A stretch of 64,000 bases of DNA from positions 1 to 64,000 of the forward strand of contig CANDMV010000001.1 of the NCBI GenBank assembly GCA_947385875.1, read 5' to 3'. Origin of the DNA: an uncultured Eubacterium sp. (GTDB taxonomy: Bacteria > Bacillota > Clostridia > Lachnospirales > Lachnospiraceae). Below are positions 1 through 8,823 of the stretch, one piece after another; position 1 is the first letter of the stretch; each line of letters begins with the position of its first letter. Both the position numbers and the translations under genes were made by a program. The notes beneath the pieces are model-generated. The model saw only the letters and a list, made by a program, of their open reading frames with translations. It did not search any database and was not told where the DNA came from.

Positions 1-424
1 ACCACTGGTTATATACTTTTGGCAGGTCACGGTAAGACTGCACGTCATTTTTATAAAAATCGCAGAATAACGTCTCAGAAGTTGGTCTGACACACAGTCT
101 TTCCTGCAGCTCATTCTGCCCTCCATGCGTCACCCATGCCACCTCCGGCGCAAAACCTTCTACGTGGTCTTTTTCCTTATTCAGCAGGCCTTCTGGAATA
201 AAAAGCGGCATATATACATTTTGTACTCCGGTGTCTTTAAAACGACGGTCCAGCTCATGCTGGATATTTTCCCAGAGTGCGTAACCGGCAGGTTTAATAA
301 TCATGCAGCCCTTTACAGAAGAATAGTCGATCAATTCTGCTTTCTTTACTACATCAGTATACCACTGCGCAAAATCCTCCTGCATACTGGTAATGGATTC
401 CACTAATTTTTTGTCCTTAGCCAT
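1..424 (-). CDS. proS: Prolyl-tRNA synthetase, N-terminal part (cut by window edge)
   Basis: The first 141 codons of a class II prolyl-tRNA synthetase, which charges tRNA-Pro in the cytoplasm; the rest lies outside the window. The translation starts [14 protein letters not shown] and contains [24 protein letters not shown], the THGG segment and the class II motif 2 region RPTSETLF. This is the archaeal/eukaryote-like type (ProS type 3), which lacks the editing insertion of the E. coli enzyme and is common in Clostridia. The ATG at 424 is preceded by AAAGGAGAA at good spacing, which fixes the start. The family call is firm; nothing can be said about the missing 3' part. Confidence 0.93.
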   Translation of the reverse strand, partial: MAKDKKLVESITSMQEDFAQWYTDVVKKAELIDYSSVKGCMIIKPAGYALWENIQHELDRRFKDTGVQNVYMPLFIPEGLLNKEKDHVEGFAPEVAWVTHGGQNELQERLCVRPTSETLFCDFYKNDVQSYRDLPKVYNQW

Positions 425-786
425 TTTGCTTCTCCTTTTATTCATAAAATAAATCTCATCAATGTCTTATACCGATTTATTCTATCGTCATATACTTCGA
501 ATGTCAAGGCAATAACATGGCAATGTCATGAATTTAGGTTACAGTTCAGCCTTCGGCTTCACTATAACGGAATCCGGCTCATTGAAAGTTCGCCTTTGGC
601 GAAGAGCCGGATTCCCTCCTGGTATAATTTACACATTCTTGGCTGTTTTTGCAGGCCTTTACAGCTAAAACAATAAACACTGCGGCAGTGCTTTAAACTG
701 CGAACCGCAAATCATAGATCTTTAATATCTCTGATCAGATACAGCTGTCATGCATGGATGATTTCATGTGGTATCTCAGTTACTTT
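425..786. repeat. Gene-free gap with a family C hairpin (569-615) and family B-like end sequences
   Basis: No gene was seen. At 569-615 lies a near-perfect hairpin that opens GGAATCCGGCTC and closes GAGCCGGATTCC around a GTTCGCC/GGCGAA inner stem. Similar hairpins occur at 33325-33370, 36090-36136 and 63753-63796. It is preceded by GTTACAGTTCAGCC (about 539), which resembles the ends of the family B elements. At 778-795 the sequence GTTACTTTTCACTCCC runs straight into the stop codon of the next gene. Position suggests a mobile or terminator-like palindrome downstream of the permease gene, but its function is unknown. Confidence 0.6.
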
Positions 787-1833
787 TCACTCCCACGCTG
801 ACAGACCCATCTCATACAATTCATAGATCAAAAATGCAGAAGCCGGCCCCAGCAGAACACCTGCCGCACCATATACATGAATTCCAATATAAATACTCAT
901 TAGGACTACAATCGGCGGATACCCAAGACGTGCTCCAATCAGCCTCGGTTCCAGAAGCTGCCGCACAAAGCTGCACACTACATACAGCAGACCATATACT
1001 GCCGCTAACACATAACGTCCGTTAATTATGTCAATGATCATCCAAGGTACAAAGATTGTGCCTGTACCAATAAACGGCAGCGCATCACAGATCCCGATTC
1101 CCATACCTGCCAGCAGCGCATAAGGATTTCCTGTCAAAAATAATCCTGCGACACAGATCAGACTGATAATCAGCAAAATAATTATCTGAGCCTTTAGATA
1201 AGTCCCTCCTGCCTCTTTCGCATGATGCTTAATCTGAACAGCCAGCCTGCCGATTTCAGATTTATGCACAGCACCAGACAGCTTTTCATAATCTGTCAGT
1301 ATCAAAAGTCCAGAAATCACGGACACAAGCGCCACTCCCATGATAGAAAATACCACTTTTGCATAGGATACTGAATTTTTCAGCAGATACGGCAGGGTAC
1401 TGGACTGAAATCCCGATTTTACTTTATTCTGCATCTTTAAAAACAGCTGTTCTGCTTCTCCAATCTGTACCCCTAGCCCCCGCTCAATCCGCCCGCAGCA
1501 GTCACACCAAAGATCTCGTATACTGCTCTCTATCGAATCCGCGTTCTGAGCCAATGCTGCCAGCTGCATACATACAGCCCGCCCGGCATAAAAGCATACG
1601 GCTCCGACTGCTGCCAGAACAAACGAAACGACAAGCATAGATACCGCTCCCCGTCCCTTTCCCGTTTTTTCCACCACTTTATCTACAATTGGATTTAGCA
1701 GCATTGCCAAAAAGGCTCCTAATAAAAAAGGAATTACGACTGGCAGAACGTATCTCATGATAAGATAAACTGCTAACGTAACTCCAATTAATAAAATTGT
1801 CTTTTTTACGTTGTCTTTTTCATACCATCTCAT
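787..1833 (-). CDS. AI-2E family (YtvI/PerM-like) membrane permease
   Basis: A polytopic membrane protein of the AI-2E/PerM family. Members include sporulation protein YtvI and various exporters, so the substrate here cannot be named. Visible features are an N-terminal transmembrane pair (LIGVTLAVYLIMRYVLPVVI, then FLLGAFLAMLLNPIVD), a mid-protein soluble stretch, and the family's C-terminal half with the GIGICDALPFIGTG motif and YIGIHVYGAAGVLLGP. The frame opens further upstream (TTG at 1914, ATG at 1905), but I chose the ATG at 1833 because relatives commonly begin MKW/MRW just before the first helix; no strong ribosome site decides it. The gene follows the pseudouridine synthase gene within about 100 bp, so it may be cotranscribed. 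Its stop lies inside a family B-like repeat end. Confidence 0.8.
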   Translation of the reverse strand: MRWYEKDNVKKTILLIGVTLAVYLIMRYVLPVVIPFLLGAFLAMLLNPIVDKVVEKTGKGRGAVSMLVVSFVLAAVGAVCFYAGRAVCMQLAALAQNADSIESSIRDLWCDCCGRIERGLGVQIGEAEQLFLKMQNKVKSGFQSSTLPYLLKNSVSYAKVVFSIMGVALVSVISGLLILTDYEKLSGAVHKSEIGRLAVQIKHHAKEAGGTYLKAQIIILLIISLICVAGLFLTGNPYALLAGMGIGICDALPFIGTGTIFVPWMIIDIINGRYVLAAVYGLLYVVCSFVRQLLEPRLIGARLGYPPIVVLMSIYIGIHVYGAAGVLLGPASAFLIYELYEMGLSAWE

Positions 1834-1933
1834 ACTAGAAGTATGCGTGGATGAAATCAAATATATGTAATCATACCGTCCACTTATCCTGCCACTTTTT
1901 AACATAAATGACAAAAACTTGACGCTTTTCCTC

Positions 1934-2728
1934 TTACATCATTTTTGTACAAGACTTTATTTCTCTAAACTGAGCTTCAAACTTTCGAAATACAGGCTGC
2001 GAAGGGACAATGCGAAAATTCATCTTTTTATTTTTCAACGGATGCACAAATTCCAATTCGTATGCGCATAATCCTAAACCGCCTGCAAAATCATCTATTT
2101 TCCTTCCATATTTACGATCTCCTGCTAACGGTGCCCCGATCTGCGCCATCTGCACACGAATCTGATGATGCCTTCCTGTCAGCAGCTGTATTCTCACCAG
2201 ATTCTGCACCGGATCTTTGTTCCGGTCCGTTGCCAACACTTGGTAAGACAATTCTGCTTTCTTCGCCTGTGCTGCCGTCTCAGACACTACATACGATGTA
2301 TTGCTCCGTCCATCCTTTTTTAGATAATGCTGCAATTTTGATTCTGTCGAAGACATAGCGCCTTCCGTAACTGCCAGATATCCCTTCAAAAAACTGTCCC
2401 GCGCCAGCTGTCTGCTCAATACAGCTGTGCTCTGCTGATGCTTTCCAAAGACTAAAATACCTTCTACCGGCTGATCCAAACGATGAACAAGCCCGATATA
2501 TATTTCTTCCCCCTTGTTATGTCGATAATTACGAAGCAGGCTGACCATATCCTGCTGTCCGGCTTTTTTTGTCTCGGAAGCTACCCCTGCCGGTTTCACA
2601 CATACCAAAATATCTGCGTCTTCATATAAAATATTTACACACTTATCCGCTGATTTATTCGGTAATATACTTAAGTCACTCACCATCTGCTCTCCTGCTA
2701 TATTAACCGCTAGTTTCCCCAGATTCAT
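1934..2728 (-). CDS. RluA-family RNA pseudouridine synthase
   Basis: A cytoplasmic enzyme that isomerises uridine to pseudouridine in rRNA or tRNA. The protein has the RluA-type catalytic domain without an obvious S4 domain: ILYEDADILVCVKPAG near residue 33, then the catalytic motif HRLD (Asp about residue 85), and the RNA-binding ARLLTGRHHQIRVQ-like segment as VRIQLLTGRHHQIRVQ. The residues after the catalytic Asp are QPVEG instead of the usual T-x-T/S-G; this looks like a subfamily variant and not damage. A GTG six bases upstream (2734) is an alternative start, but neither has a clear ribosome site. The start codon lies inside the first unit of a degenerate tandem repeat derived from the 3' end of the upstream regulator gene, so its 5' end may have been remodelled. 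The exact target nucleotide is unknown. Confidence 0.85.
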   Translation of the reverse strand: MNLGKLAVNIAGEQMVSDLSILPNKSADKCVNILYEDADILVCVKPAGVASETKKAGQQDMVSLLRNYRHNKGEEIYIGLVHRLDQPVEGILVFGKHQQSTAVLSRQLARDSFLKGYLAVTEGAMSSTESKLQHYLKKDGRSNTSYVVSETAAQAKKAELSYQVLATDRNKDPVQNLVRIQLLTGRHHQIRVQMAQIGAPLAGDRKYGRKIDDFAGGLGLCAYELEFVHPLKNKKMNFRIVPSQPVFRKFEAQFREIKSCTKMM

Positions 2729-2946
2729 TCTCACTATGAACCAGACCCATCCTCATATAAAACGAAATCTTACTTATATCGCAATTCATTCTCATTTCGA
2801 ACCAACACCTAACACACCATCCACAGCAGTATTCTCCCTGTCTGACAATTCATTCTCATTTCGAATCAACACTCATCGCACCATATATAAGACGCGACCA
2901 GCTCTACGTATCAAATCACATTTTGAACCGATACCCAACACCCCAT
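2722..2946. repeat. Degenerate tandem repeat that includes the 3' end of the response-regulator gene
   Basis: Four related blocks spaced about 61-67 bp apart start near 2722, 2783, 2847 and 2914. The two middle blocks share AATTCATTCTCATTTCGAA followed by CAACAC. The last block is the coding end of the response regulator (its GVGYRFKM terminus read on the minus strand), and the first contains the start of the pseudouridine synthase gene. The spacers also share a CATATAA...TATC pattern. This looks like duplicated, decaying copies of a gene's 3' end. Confidence 0.6.
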
Positions 2947-3605
2947 ATTGTTTCAATATACTGCGGCTTTGCCGTATTGATCTCTATCTTTTCACGTATT
3001 TTCTTTATATGCACAGTCACGGTCGCAATGTCTCCCACAGACTCCATATCCCAGATTTCCTTAAACAGCTCTTCCTTCGTAAATACACGGTTCGGATTCT
3101 GTGCAAGAAATACCAGCAGATCAAATTCTTTTGTCGTAAACTGCTTTTCCTCTTCATTGACCCATACACGTCGTGCAGTCTTATCAATTCGGATACCACG
3201 AATTTCTACGATGTCATTTTGTGGAATCCCGCTGCCGATCAGCCGCTCATACCGTGCCAGATGTGCCTTTACCCTTGCCACCAGCTCGCTTGGCGAAAAC
3301 GGCTTTGTGACATAATCATCCGCTCCCAGTCCGAGTCCCCGTATTTTATCTATATCATCTTTCTTGGCGGACACCATTAGAATCGGCAGATTCTTATGCT
3401 CTCGAATCTGCTTACAGACTTCAAAGCCATCCATTCCCGGCAGCATCAGGTCTAAAATTACCATGTTATAATCTTCTTCCAATACCTTTTTCAGCCCTTC
3501 TTCGCCGTTGGTCTCTATCTCCACCTTGAAATCACTTAGCTCCAGATAATCCTTTTCCAATTCTGCAATCGCCATTTCATCTTCTATAATCAATATTTTA
3601 CTCAT
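2916..3605 (-). CDS. OmpR/PhoB-type response regulator
   Basis: A DNA-binding response regulator of 229 residues, the usual family length. The receiver domain (1-120) shows the acidic pocket IIEDE (Glu8-Asp9), the phospho-acceptor Asp52 in VILDLMLPGMDG, Ser79 in MVSAK and Lys101 in the TKPFSP motif. A winged-helix trans_reg_C domain follows (about 130-229) with TTKEFDLLVFLAQNP, VTVHIKKIREK and the C-terminal IWGVGYRFKM. It overlaps the start of the sensor-kinase frame by 8 bp on the same strand and is transcribed before it is complete: the kinase gene is upstream and the regulator is last. It presumably takes phosphate from that kinase. The signal is unknown. Confidence 0.95.
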   Translation of the reverse strand: MSKILIIEDEMAIAELEKDYLELSDFKVEIETNGEEGLKKVLEEDYNMVILDLMLPGMDGFEVCKQIREHKNLPILMVSAKKDDIDKIRGLGLGADDYVTKPFSPSELVARVKAHLARYERLIGSGIPQNDIVEIRGIRIDKTARRVWVNEEEKQFTTKEFDLLVFLAQNPNRVFTKEELFKEIWDMESVGDIATVTVHIKKIREKIEINTAKPQYIETIWGVGYRFKM

Positions 3606-4731
3606 TTGGAACCTCCTGATATTTTCGAATCACAAAATACATCACCGTGCCGGTAGACTCCTTGCTAGTCGCCCAGATCTTGCCCCCATGATCTTGTATG
3701 ATTTTCTTAACTATCGACAGACCGATACCGCTTCCTCCGGTCGCAGAATTTCTGGACGCATCCGCCCGATAGAACCGGTCAAATACAAACGGCAGATCTT
3801 TCTGTGCAATGCCTTTCCCATTATCTTCAATCTCTACCTGAATAAAGTCTCCTACATCTTTTATGCGGATGTTAATCAAACCATGCTCTTTATCCATATA
3901 TTTGACAGAATTACTGATAATATTATCAATCACACGCTTTAGCTGCTCCGGGTCTGCTATAATTACGACATCATCACCTGCATAGTCAAAATATGACAGC
4001 CCGATATGCTCCGCCTCCAACTCCAGTCCTATTTCTTCCACACAATCACTAAAATAATCCGCTACATTTATTTTGTTAAAATTATATGGAATACGGTTTG
4101 TATCAATTTTAGAATACAGCGTCAGCTCATTAATCAGCCGATCCATGTCAATGGCCTTGTTGTAAATCGTACGGATGTATTTATCCATCTTTTCCGGCGT
4201 ATCCGCTACACCATCCAGAATTCCTTCCACATATCCTTTGATCGCAGTAATCGGCGTCTTAAGATCATGGGAAATATTGCTGATTAAAATACGATTCTCT
4301 TTCTCTGCCTCGACCTTTTCCTCTGCGGACTCCTTCAGACGCTTTCGCATGTCTTCAAAATTCTGGCACAGCCTGCCCATCTCATCATTGCTTTCAGCTT
4401 CTACCGTAAAGTCCAGATTGCCTTCCTTGATATTCTGCGCTGCTTCACCCAGCTTACGAATCGGCGTTACAATACCTCGATAGATCCAGACTGTAATCGT
4501 AAGTCCTGTAACAATCAGTATCATGACAATGCAAAGCACCATATCCTCAACCAGGGCTTTCATTTGCGAGACATCAATCTGATATGCTAACGTCCCGATA
4601 TCAATCCCATCAGGCTGAGCAACAGCTTTCATCTGAATCAGCCTGATCACAAAAAAAGCAAGCACAGCTAATATAATCGGTACAAATACGATCAAAAAAA
4701 AGGAGATCACTAATTTCGTGCTCAGCTTCAT
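3598..4731 (-). CDS. Membrane sensor histidine kinase (HAMP-HisKA-HATPase)
   Basis: The partner of the adjoining response regulator. It has an N-terminal helix (LVISFFLIVFVPIILAVLAFF), a short extracytoplasmic loop, a second helix (VLCIVMILIVTGLTITVWIY), a HAMP linker (RGIVTPIRKLGEAAQNI), a HisKA box ISHDLKTPITAIKG with the phospho-accepting His near residue 155, and an HATPase_c domain with N box IDNIISNSVKYM, G1 DNGKGI, F box FVFDRFYRAD and G2 GGSGIGLSIV. The sensor loop is only about 30 residues, so it may sense the membrane or an intramembrane partner. I chose the ATG at 4731 because GGGAG lies eight bases upstream; the frame is open to a GTG at 4749. The ligand cannot be inferred. Confidence 0.93.
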   Translation of the reverse strand: MKLSTKLVISFFLIVFVPIILAVLAFFVIRLIQMKAVAQPDGIDIGTLAYQIDVSQMKALVEDMVLCIVMILIVTGLTITVWIYRGIVTPIRKLGEAAQNIKEGNLDFTVEAESNDEMGRLCQNFEDMRKRLKESAEEKVEAEKENRILISNISHDLKTPITAIKGYVEGILDGVADTPEKMDKYIRTIYNKAIDMDRLINELTLYSKIDTNRIPYNFNKINVADYFSDCVEEIGLELEAEHIGLSYFDYAGDDVVIIADPEQLKRVIDNIISNSVKYMDKEHGLINIRIKDVGDFIQVEIEDNGKGIAQKDLPFVFDRFYRADASRNSATGGSGIGLSIVKKIIQDHGGKIWATSKESTGTVMYFVIRKYQEVPNE

Positions 4732-4776
4732 ACACATGGCTCCCATCACAAAAATTTAAAATTCTGTTACATTAAA

Positions 4777-4811
4777 CAGCTGCTGCGGCGTATACACACC
4801 ACAGCAGCTGT
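4777..4811 (-). terminator. Hairpin between metK and the sensor-kinase gene
   Basis: The inverted repeat AACAGCTGCTG ... CAGCAGCTGTT has 11-bp arms and an 11-13 nt loop. Read on the minus strand it is followed by only TTTAATG, so it is at best a weak intrinsic terminator for metK or an mRNA-stabilising hairpin ahead of the two-component operon. Confidence 0.5.
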
Positions 4812-4933
4812 TGCTTTGGCGTAAGCATTTAATTGCTTACTATATTATATCATGCGTCTAGTAATTTCACATAAAAAATAACGTAAAAATTCTAAATTTT
4901 TTCTAAACCAAGGTTACTATTCATGATAAAATC

Positions 4934-6121
4934 TTACAGATATTTTTTCAGTACATCCACCTTATCCAAAGCTTCCCAAGGCAGATTCAGGTCATTTCTT
5001 CCAAAATGTCCGTAAGCAGCCGTCTGGCGGTAAATCGGCCTTCTTAAATCAAGCATCTTAATGATTCCTGCAGGACGAAGATCAAAATTCTCACGAACAA
5101 TCTCAACCAGCCTCTCATTGGACAGTCTGCCGGTTCCAAATGTATCTACCATTACCGATGTCGGCTGCGCCACACCGATTGCATAAGACAGCTGGATCTC
5201 GCACTTATCCGCAAGCCCTGCAGCTACAATATTTTTAGCTACATAACGTGCTGCATAAGCTGCTGAACGGTCTACCTTTGTACAATCCTTTCCGGAAAAT
5301 GCGCCGCCGCCATGTCTTGCATATCCGCCATATGTATCCACTATAATCTTGCGCCCGGTCAGTCCCGCATCGCCCTGAGGTCCGCCAATTACAAATCTGC
5401 CTGTTGGATTAATGAAAAACTTCGTATCCGGGTCAATCATTTCTTTTGGAATCACCTCGTCAAACACATGCTTTTGAATATCTGCATGAATCTGCTCCTG
5501 CTCCACATCCTCATCATGCTGCGTAGACAATACAACAGCTTCCAGACGCTTCGGCTTTCCAGCTTCATCATATTCTACAGATACCTGTGTCTTTCCATCT
5601 GGACGCAGATATGGCAGGATACCGTCTTTGCGCACCCTGGTAAGCTGTAATGCCAGCTTATGCGCCAGCGAAATCGGATACGGCATATAACTCTCCGTCT
5701 CATTTGTTGCATATCCAAACATCATGCCCTGGTCGCCCGCGCCGATTGCTTCCAGCTCTTCATCTGTCATCTTATTTTCTTTTGCTTCAAGCGCCTTGTC
5801 CACGCCCATTGCAATATCCGCCGACTGCCTGTCCAGCGCGGAAAAAACAGCGCATGTATTGCAGTCAAAACCAGTCTTTGCATCATTATATCCAATTTCA
5901 TTTACGGTCTTTCTTACGATTGCAGGAATATCCAGCTGCGCTTTTGTCGTAATCTCACCAGTTACGAGTATAAATCCTGTACAGCTCGCTGTCTCGCAGG
6001 CCACACGGCTCATTGGGTCTTGTTCCATACATGCGTCCAGCACCGCGTCGGATATTGCATCACATAATTTGTCTGGATGTCCTTCTGTTACAGATTCTGA
6101 GGTAAATAATAGCTTTTCCAT
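4934..6121 (-). CDS. metK: S-adenosylmethionine synthetase
   Basis: Makes S-adenosylmethionine from methionine and ATP in the cytoplasm. The 395-residue product begins [18 protein letters not shown], the nucleotide and metal-binding N terminus of the family. It continues with [12 protein letters not shown] (the hexapeptide signature), the [21 protein letters not shown] region and the second signature GGGAFSGKD. The open frame continues 17 codons upstream, but the ATG at 6121 has AAAGGA seven bases before it and matches the family N terminus. It lies directly downstream of a SAM-I riboswitch with its own terminator, which is a classic feedback arrangement: high SAM would stop transcription before the gene. 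The assignment is secure. Confidence 0.98.
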   Translation of the reverse strand: MEKLLFTSESVTEGHPDKLCDAISDAVLDACMEQDPMSRVACETASCTGFILVTGEITTKAQLDIPAIVRKTVNEIGYNDAKTGFDCNTCAVFSALDRQSADIAMGVDKALEAKENKMTDEELEAIGAGDQGMMFGYATNETESYMPYPISLAHKLALQLTRVRKDGILPYLRPDGKTQVSVEYDEAGKPKRLEAVVLSTQHDEDVEQEQIHADIQKHVFDEVIPKEMIDPDTKFFINPTGRFVIGGPQGDAGLTGRKIIVDTYGGYARHGGGAFSGKDCTKVDRSAAYAARYVAKNIVAAGLADKCEIQLSYAIGVAQPTSVMVDTFGTGRLSNERLVEIVRENFDLRPAGIIKMLDLRRPIYRQTAAYGHFGRNDLNLPWEALDKVDVLKKYL

Positions 6122-6182
6122 ACTTTTTCCTTTCGTCGATTGATTAATTTGTTGTTGTGTCATTTTCAGCATTTTCGTGCAT

Positions 6183-6211
6183 AAAAAAACAGGTTCGCAA
6201 AAGCGGACCTG
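6183..6211 (-). terminator. Intrinsic terminator of the SAM riboswitch
   Basis: On the minus strand CAGGTCCGC-TTTT-GCGAACCTG forms a nine-pair stem with one mismatch, followed by seven T residues. It lies between the aptamer and the metK start and is the natural expression platform of the riboswitch. Confidence 0.9.
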
Positions 6212-6234
6212 ACACTACAGTTAAATAATCAAAT

Positions 6235-6337
6235 CCTCTTATTGTTCGATTACTCGCTCAGGTTGGCACCTTCCACGCAATGCAGGGGTTGCCGTGACTT
6301 CACAGATCCTTTGTATCTCCATCACTCTGAATAAGAG
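6235..6337 (-). promoter_or_regulatory. SAM-I (S-box) riboswitch aptamer
   Basis: Read on the minus strand, the leader of metK shows the S-box core: the P1 stem CTCTTATT pairs with AATAAGAG at the far end, followed by CAGAG-TGATGGAG, the GAAGTCACGGCAACC segment and AAGGTGCCAACCTG. Spacing and order match the SAM-I class. It sits immediately upstream of a hairpin-plus-T-run and of metK, so SAM binding should favour termination. A 62-codon open frame across this region is not a gene. Confidence 0.95.
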
Positions 6338-6449
6338 AAAAATCGTATGCAATTTTCGAATTTTCAAATCTAACTTCTGACATAGAATACTATATTTTCT
6401 TCTAAAAGTCAATGTTAAATCATACAAAACTTTTATTTTAATGTGCTAC

Positions 6450-7186
6450 ATAATGGAAAACCGGACGCCGGGTGAGGGAAGTTGTGCCGTCTTCCTGTGA
6501 CTTTTACAGAATAATAAGAAACTCTAAGCATTCTGCATTTACACTGTGGTACCGTACGGTCGCGTCGCCTAGTCCGCCCTGGCGAAACGCCAGAAGCTAA
6601 AGGCACCGCTGCGGCTTCGCCGCCTGTTTTTCGAGCAGAATACTAAGAGTTTCTAAATATTCTTCCAACGTCACAGAAAGACGGCACAACTCCCCTCACC
6701 CAGCTGTTATTGATAAGCCTTACTAATGAAAACACTAACTATACTAACAAAACTTTTAGCTGTGAAACGCTGTCCAGAAATCATTAAATGGATACAACTT
6801 CAGACAAAATATTCATGCAGCAACTGTCTGCAGTAGAAGTATCAGACTATGAATCTTAGTCAGCTAGCGGCTCACAGCTAAAAATTCTGCCGATGTATTA
6901 TCGTTTTCATTGAAAGGCTTATCAAAAACAGCCGGGTGAGGGGAGCTGGACCGTCTTCCGGCGACGTTGGAAGAATGCTTAGAAGCCCTTAGTATTCTGT
7001 TCGATACACAGGCGGCGAAGCCGAAGCGGCACCTTTAGCTTCCGGCCTTAGGCCGGGGGGCGAACTAGGTGCCGCGACCGTCCGGTGTCACAGCGTGGAT
7101 ACAGAATGCTTAGGGATTCTTAGCATTCTGGAAAAGTCGCCGGAAGACGGTCCAGCTCCCCTCACCCGGCGTCCGGTTATCCATTC
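6450..7186. repeat. 737-bp nested imperfect palindrome made of two inverted family A elements
   Basis: The gap between metK and murA contains no gene but a giant inverted repeat. The outer left arm reads TAATGGAAAACCGGACGCC, and its reverse complement recurs at 7165-7186. The inner junctions also mirror each other: GATAAGCCTTACTAATGAAAAC at 6712-6733 against GTTTTCATTGAAAGGCTTATC at 6903-6923. Each half (about 6460-6706 and 6930-7176) is itself a long hairpin: GGGTGAGGG...GCCGTCTTCC...GTGAC at one end and its inverse at the other, around a GGCGGCGAAGCCG core. The central 200 bp has a further inverted match (TTTAGCTGTGA / TCACAGCTAAA). Related copies occur elsewhere in the window. Confidence 0.85.
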
Positions 7187-7202
7187 ACATAAACAACAGC
7201 AT

Positions 7203-8498
7203 CTAGCTAACTTTTAGCTTAAATTTTTGAATCTCTTTCTCGGAGCAGACCTTCTCGATCTGCGCCCCCAGTTCGCTTAGTTTCTTTTCAAAATCTTCAT
7301 AGCCCCGTTCGATATATTGTATATTATCCACCACAGTAACGCCTTCCGCAGACAGCCCTGCAATCACAAGTGCTGCGCCTGCTCTTAAATCCGGCGCGCT
7401 GACTCTTGCCCCCATATAGCTGGATACGCCGTTGATAATCGCGATACTGCTTTCTACTTTTATGTTCGCTCCCATTCTGGTCAGTTCATCTACATAGCGG
7501 AAACGATTTTCAAAAATGCTCTCTGTCACAGTACTCGTACCCTGGGCGATTCCTAAAAGTACAGACATCTGCGGCTGCATATCAGTCGGAAATCCCGGAT
7601 ATGCAAGAGTCGTCACCTGTGTATGGCGCATCGGCTTCGAACATACGACTCTGACTGCGTCGTCAAATTCTTCTACTTCACAACCGACTTCAATGAGTTT
7701 TGCTGATGTAGCTTCCAGATGTTTTGGTATTACGTTTTTTACAGTTACATCCCCTTTTGTAGCCGCAGCTGCAAACATAAATGTTCCTGCTTCAATCTGA
7801 TCCGGTATAATAGAATACTCCGTCGCATGGAGCTTTTCTACGCCTACGATACGGATTACGTCTGTTCCCGCGCCGCGGATATTTGCTCCCATGCTGTTTA
7901 AAAAGTTCGCCACATCCACGACATGCGGTTCTTTCGCAGCATTTTCTATAATTGTCTTGCCTGCTGCCCTGGACGCTGCCATCATAATATTAATTGTTGC
8001 GCCCACAGACACTTTATCGAGATAGATATGCGTACCTGTCAGCTGCTTTGCATCCGCAACAATCAATCCATGCTGAATGGATACATCCGCACCCAATGCA
8101 CGAAATCCCTTCAGATGCAGGTCAATCGGTCTGCTGCCAATATCACAGCCTCCCGGCAGCGCCACTTCTGCATGATTGTACTTTCCAAGCAATGCCCCTA
8201 ACAGATAGTAAGATGCACGTATTTTTTTAATATATTCGTATTCCACGCACAGCTCGCTGATTAATGAGCCGTTGATCTTTACGGTGTGTTCATCTACGCG
8301 GTCTATTTTTGCGCCAATTTCCGCCATCGCATCCAAAAGCACATTTATATCACGTACATTTGGAAGATTATCAATCGTAACTGTCTCATTTGTCATAATA
8401 GCTGCTGCCAGAATCGCCAGCGCTGCGTTTTTTGCGCCTCCGATTTCCACTTCTCCAACCAACGGAATCCCGCCCTTAATCACATAATACTGTTCCAT
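7203..8498 (-). CDS. murA: UDP-N-acetylglucosamine 1-carboxyvinyltransferase
   Basis: Catalyses the first committed step of peptidoglycan synthesis, adding enolpyruvate from PEP to UDP-GlcNAc in the cytoplasm. The 431-residue product shows the EPSP-synthase fold signatures: GGAKNAALAILAA near the N terminus (Lys-Asn at 23-24), the RASYYLLGALLGK segment with Arg94, the active-site loop LPGGCDIGSRP with the catalytic Cys118 (which makes the enzyme potentially fosfomycin sensitive), and FPTDMQPQMSVLL. The start at 8498 is set by TTGAGGTG nine bases upstream, and the upstream in-frame codons are not needed. It stands alone between the giant palindrome and an AT-rich gap. Clostridia often carry two murA paralogs; which one this is cannot be told. 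Confidence 0.96.
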   Translation of the reverse strand: MEQYYVIKGGIPLVGEVEIGGAKNAALAILAAAIMTNETVTIDNLPNVRDINVLLDAMAEIGAKIDRVDEHTVKINGSLISELCVEYEYIKKIRASYYLLGALLGKYNHAEVALPGGCDIGSRPIDLHLKGFRALGADVSIQHGLIVADAKQLTGTHIYLDKVSVGATINIMMAASRAAGKTIIENAAKEPHVVDVANFLNSMGANIRGAGTDVIRIVGVEKLHATEYSIIPDQIEAGTFMFAAAATKGDVTVKNVIPKHLEATSAKLIEVGCEVEEFDDAVRVVCSKPMRHTQVTTLAYPGFPTDMQPQMSVLLGIAQGTSTVTESIFENRFRYVDELTRMGANIKVESSIAIINGVSSYMGARVSAPDLRAGAALVIAGLSAEGVTVVDNIQYIERGYEDFEKKLSELGAQIEKVCSEKEIQKFKLKVS

Positions 8499-8510
8499 CT
8501 CACACCTCAA

Positions 8511-8823
8511 TCTGTCATGCTCTATCTCTTAACTATCATTTATTATGCCTTGATCTGAACCTTGCTTCTATTACAATATGACATTCTTTTATATCTTACA
8601 AAGCCTGAACCATAATACAAAATATTATATACCATATACCATTTTCGTATCCTCACCAACACGTAATTATAATCGCGAATTTTCTTTTTTGTCAAGTCTT
8701 CTATAAATAATTATAACATTACAATATGCATATTGAAATATCTGCGAGACAATTTAATAAATATCTTTCTAAAATATTTTATTCCAAAATCTGCATAATG
8801 TTACTAATTTTGAATATATATAT
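8511..8823. other. AT-rich gene-free gap
   Basis: About 310 bp of AT-rich sequence between murA and the ABC exporter genes. I see no gene, no clear terminator and none of the repeat families; it presumably carries the murA promoter near 8560-8640. Confidence 0.4.

Noticed and set aside
6239-6427. 62-codon open frame upstream of metK
   Set aside because: It lies entirely over the SAM-I riboswitch and has no protein-like composition or family motif.
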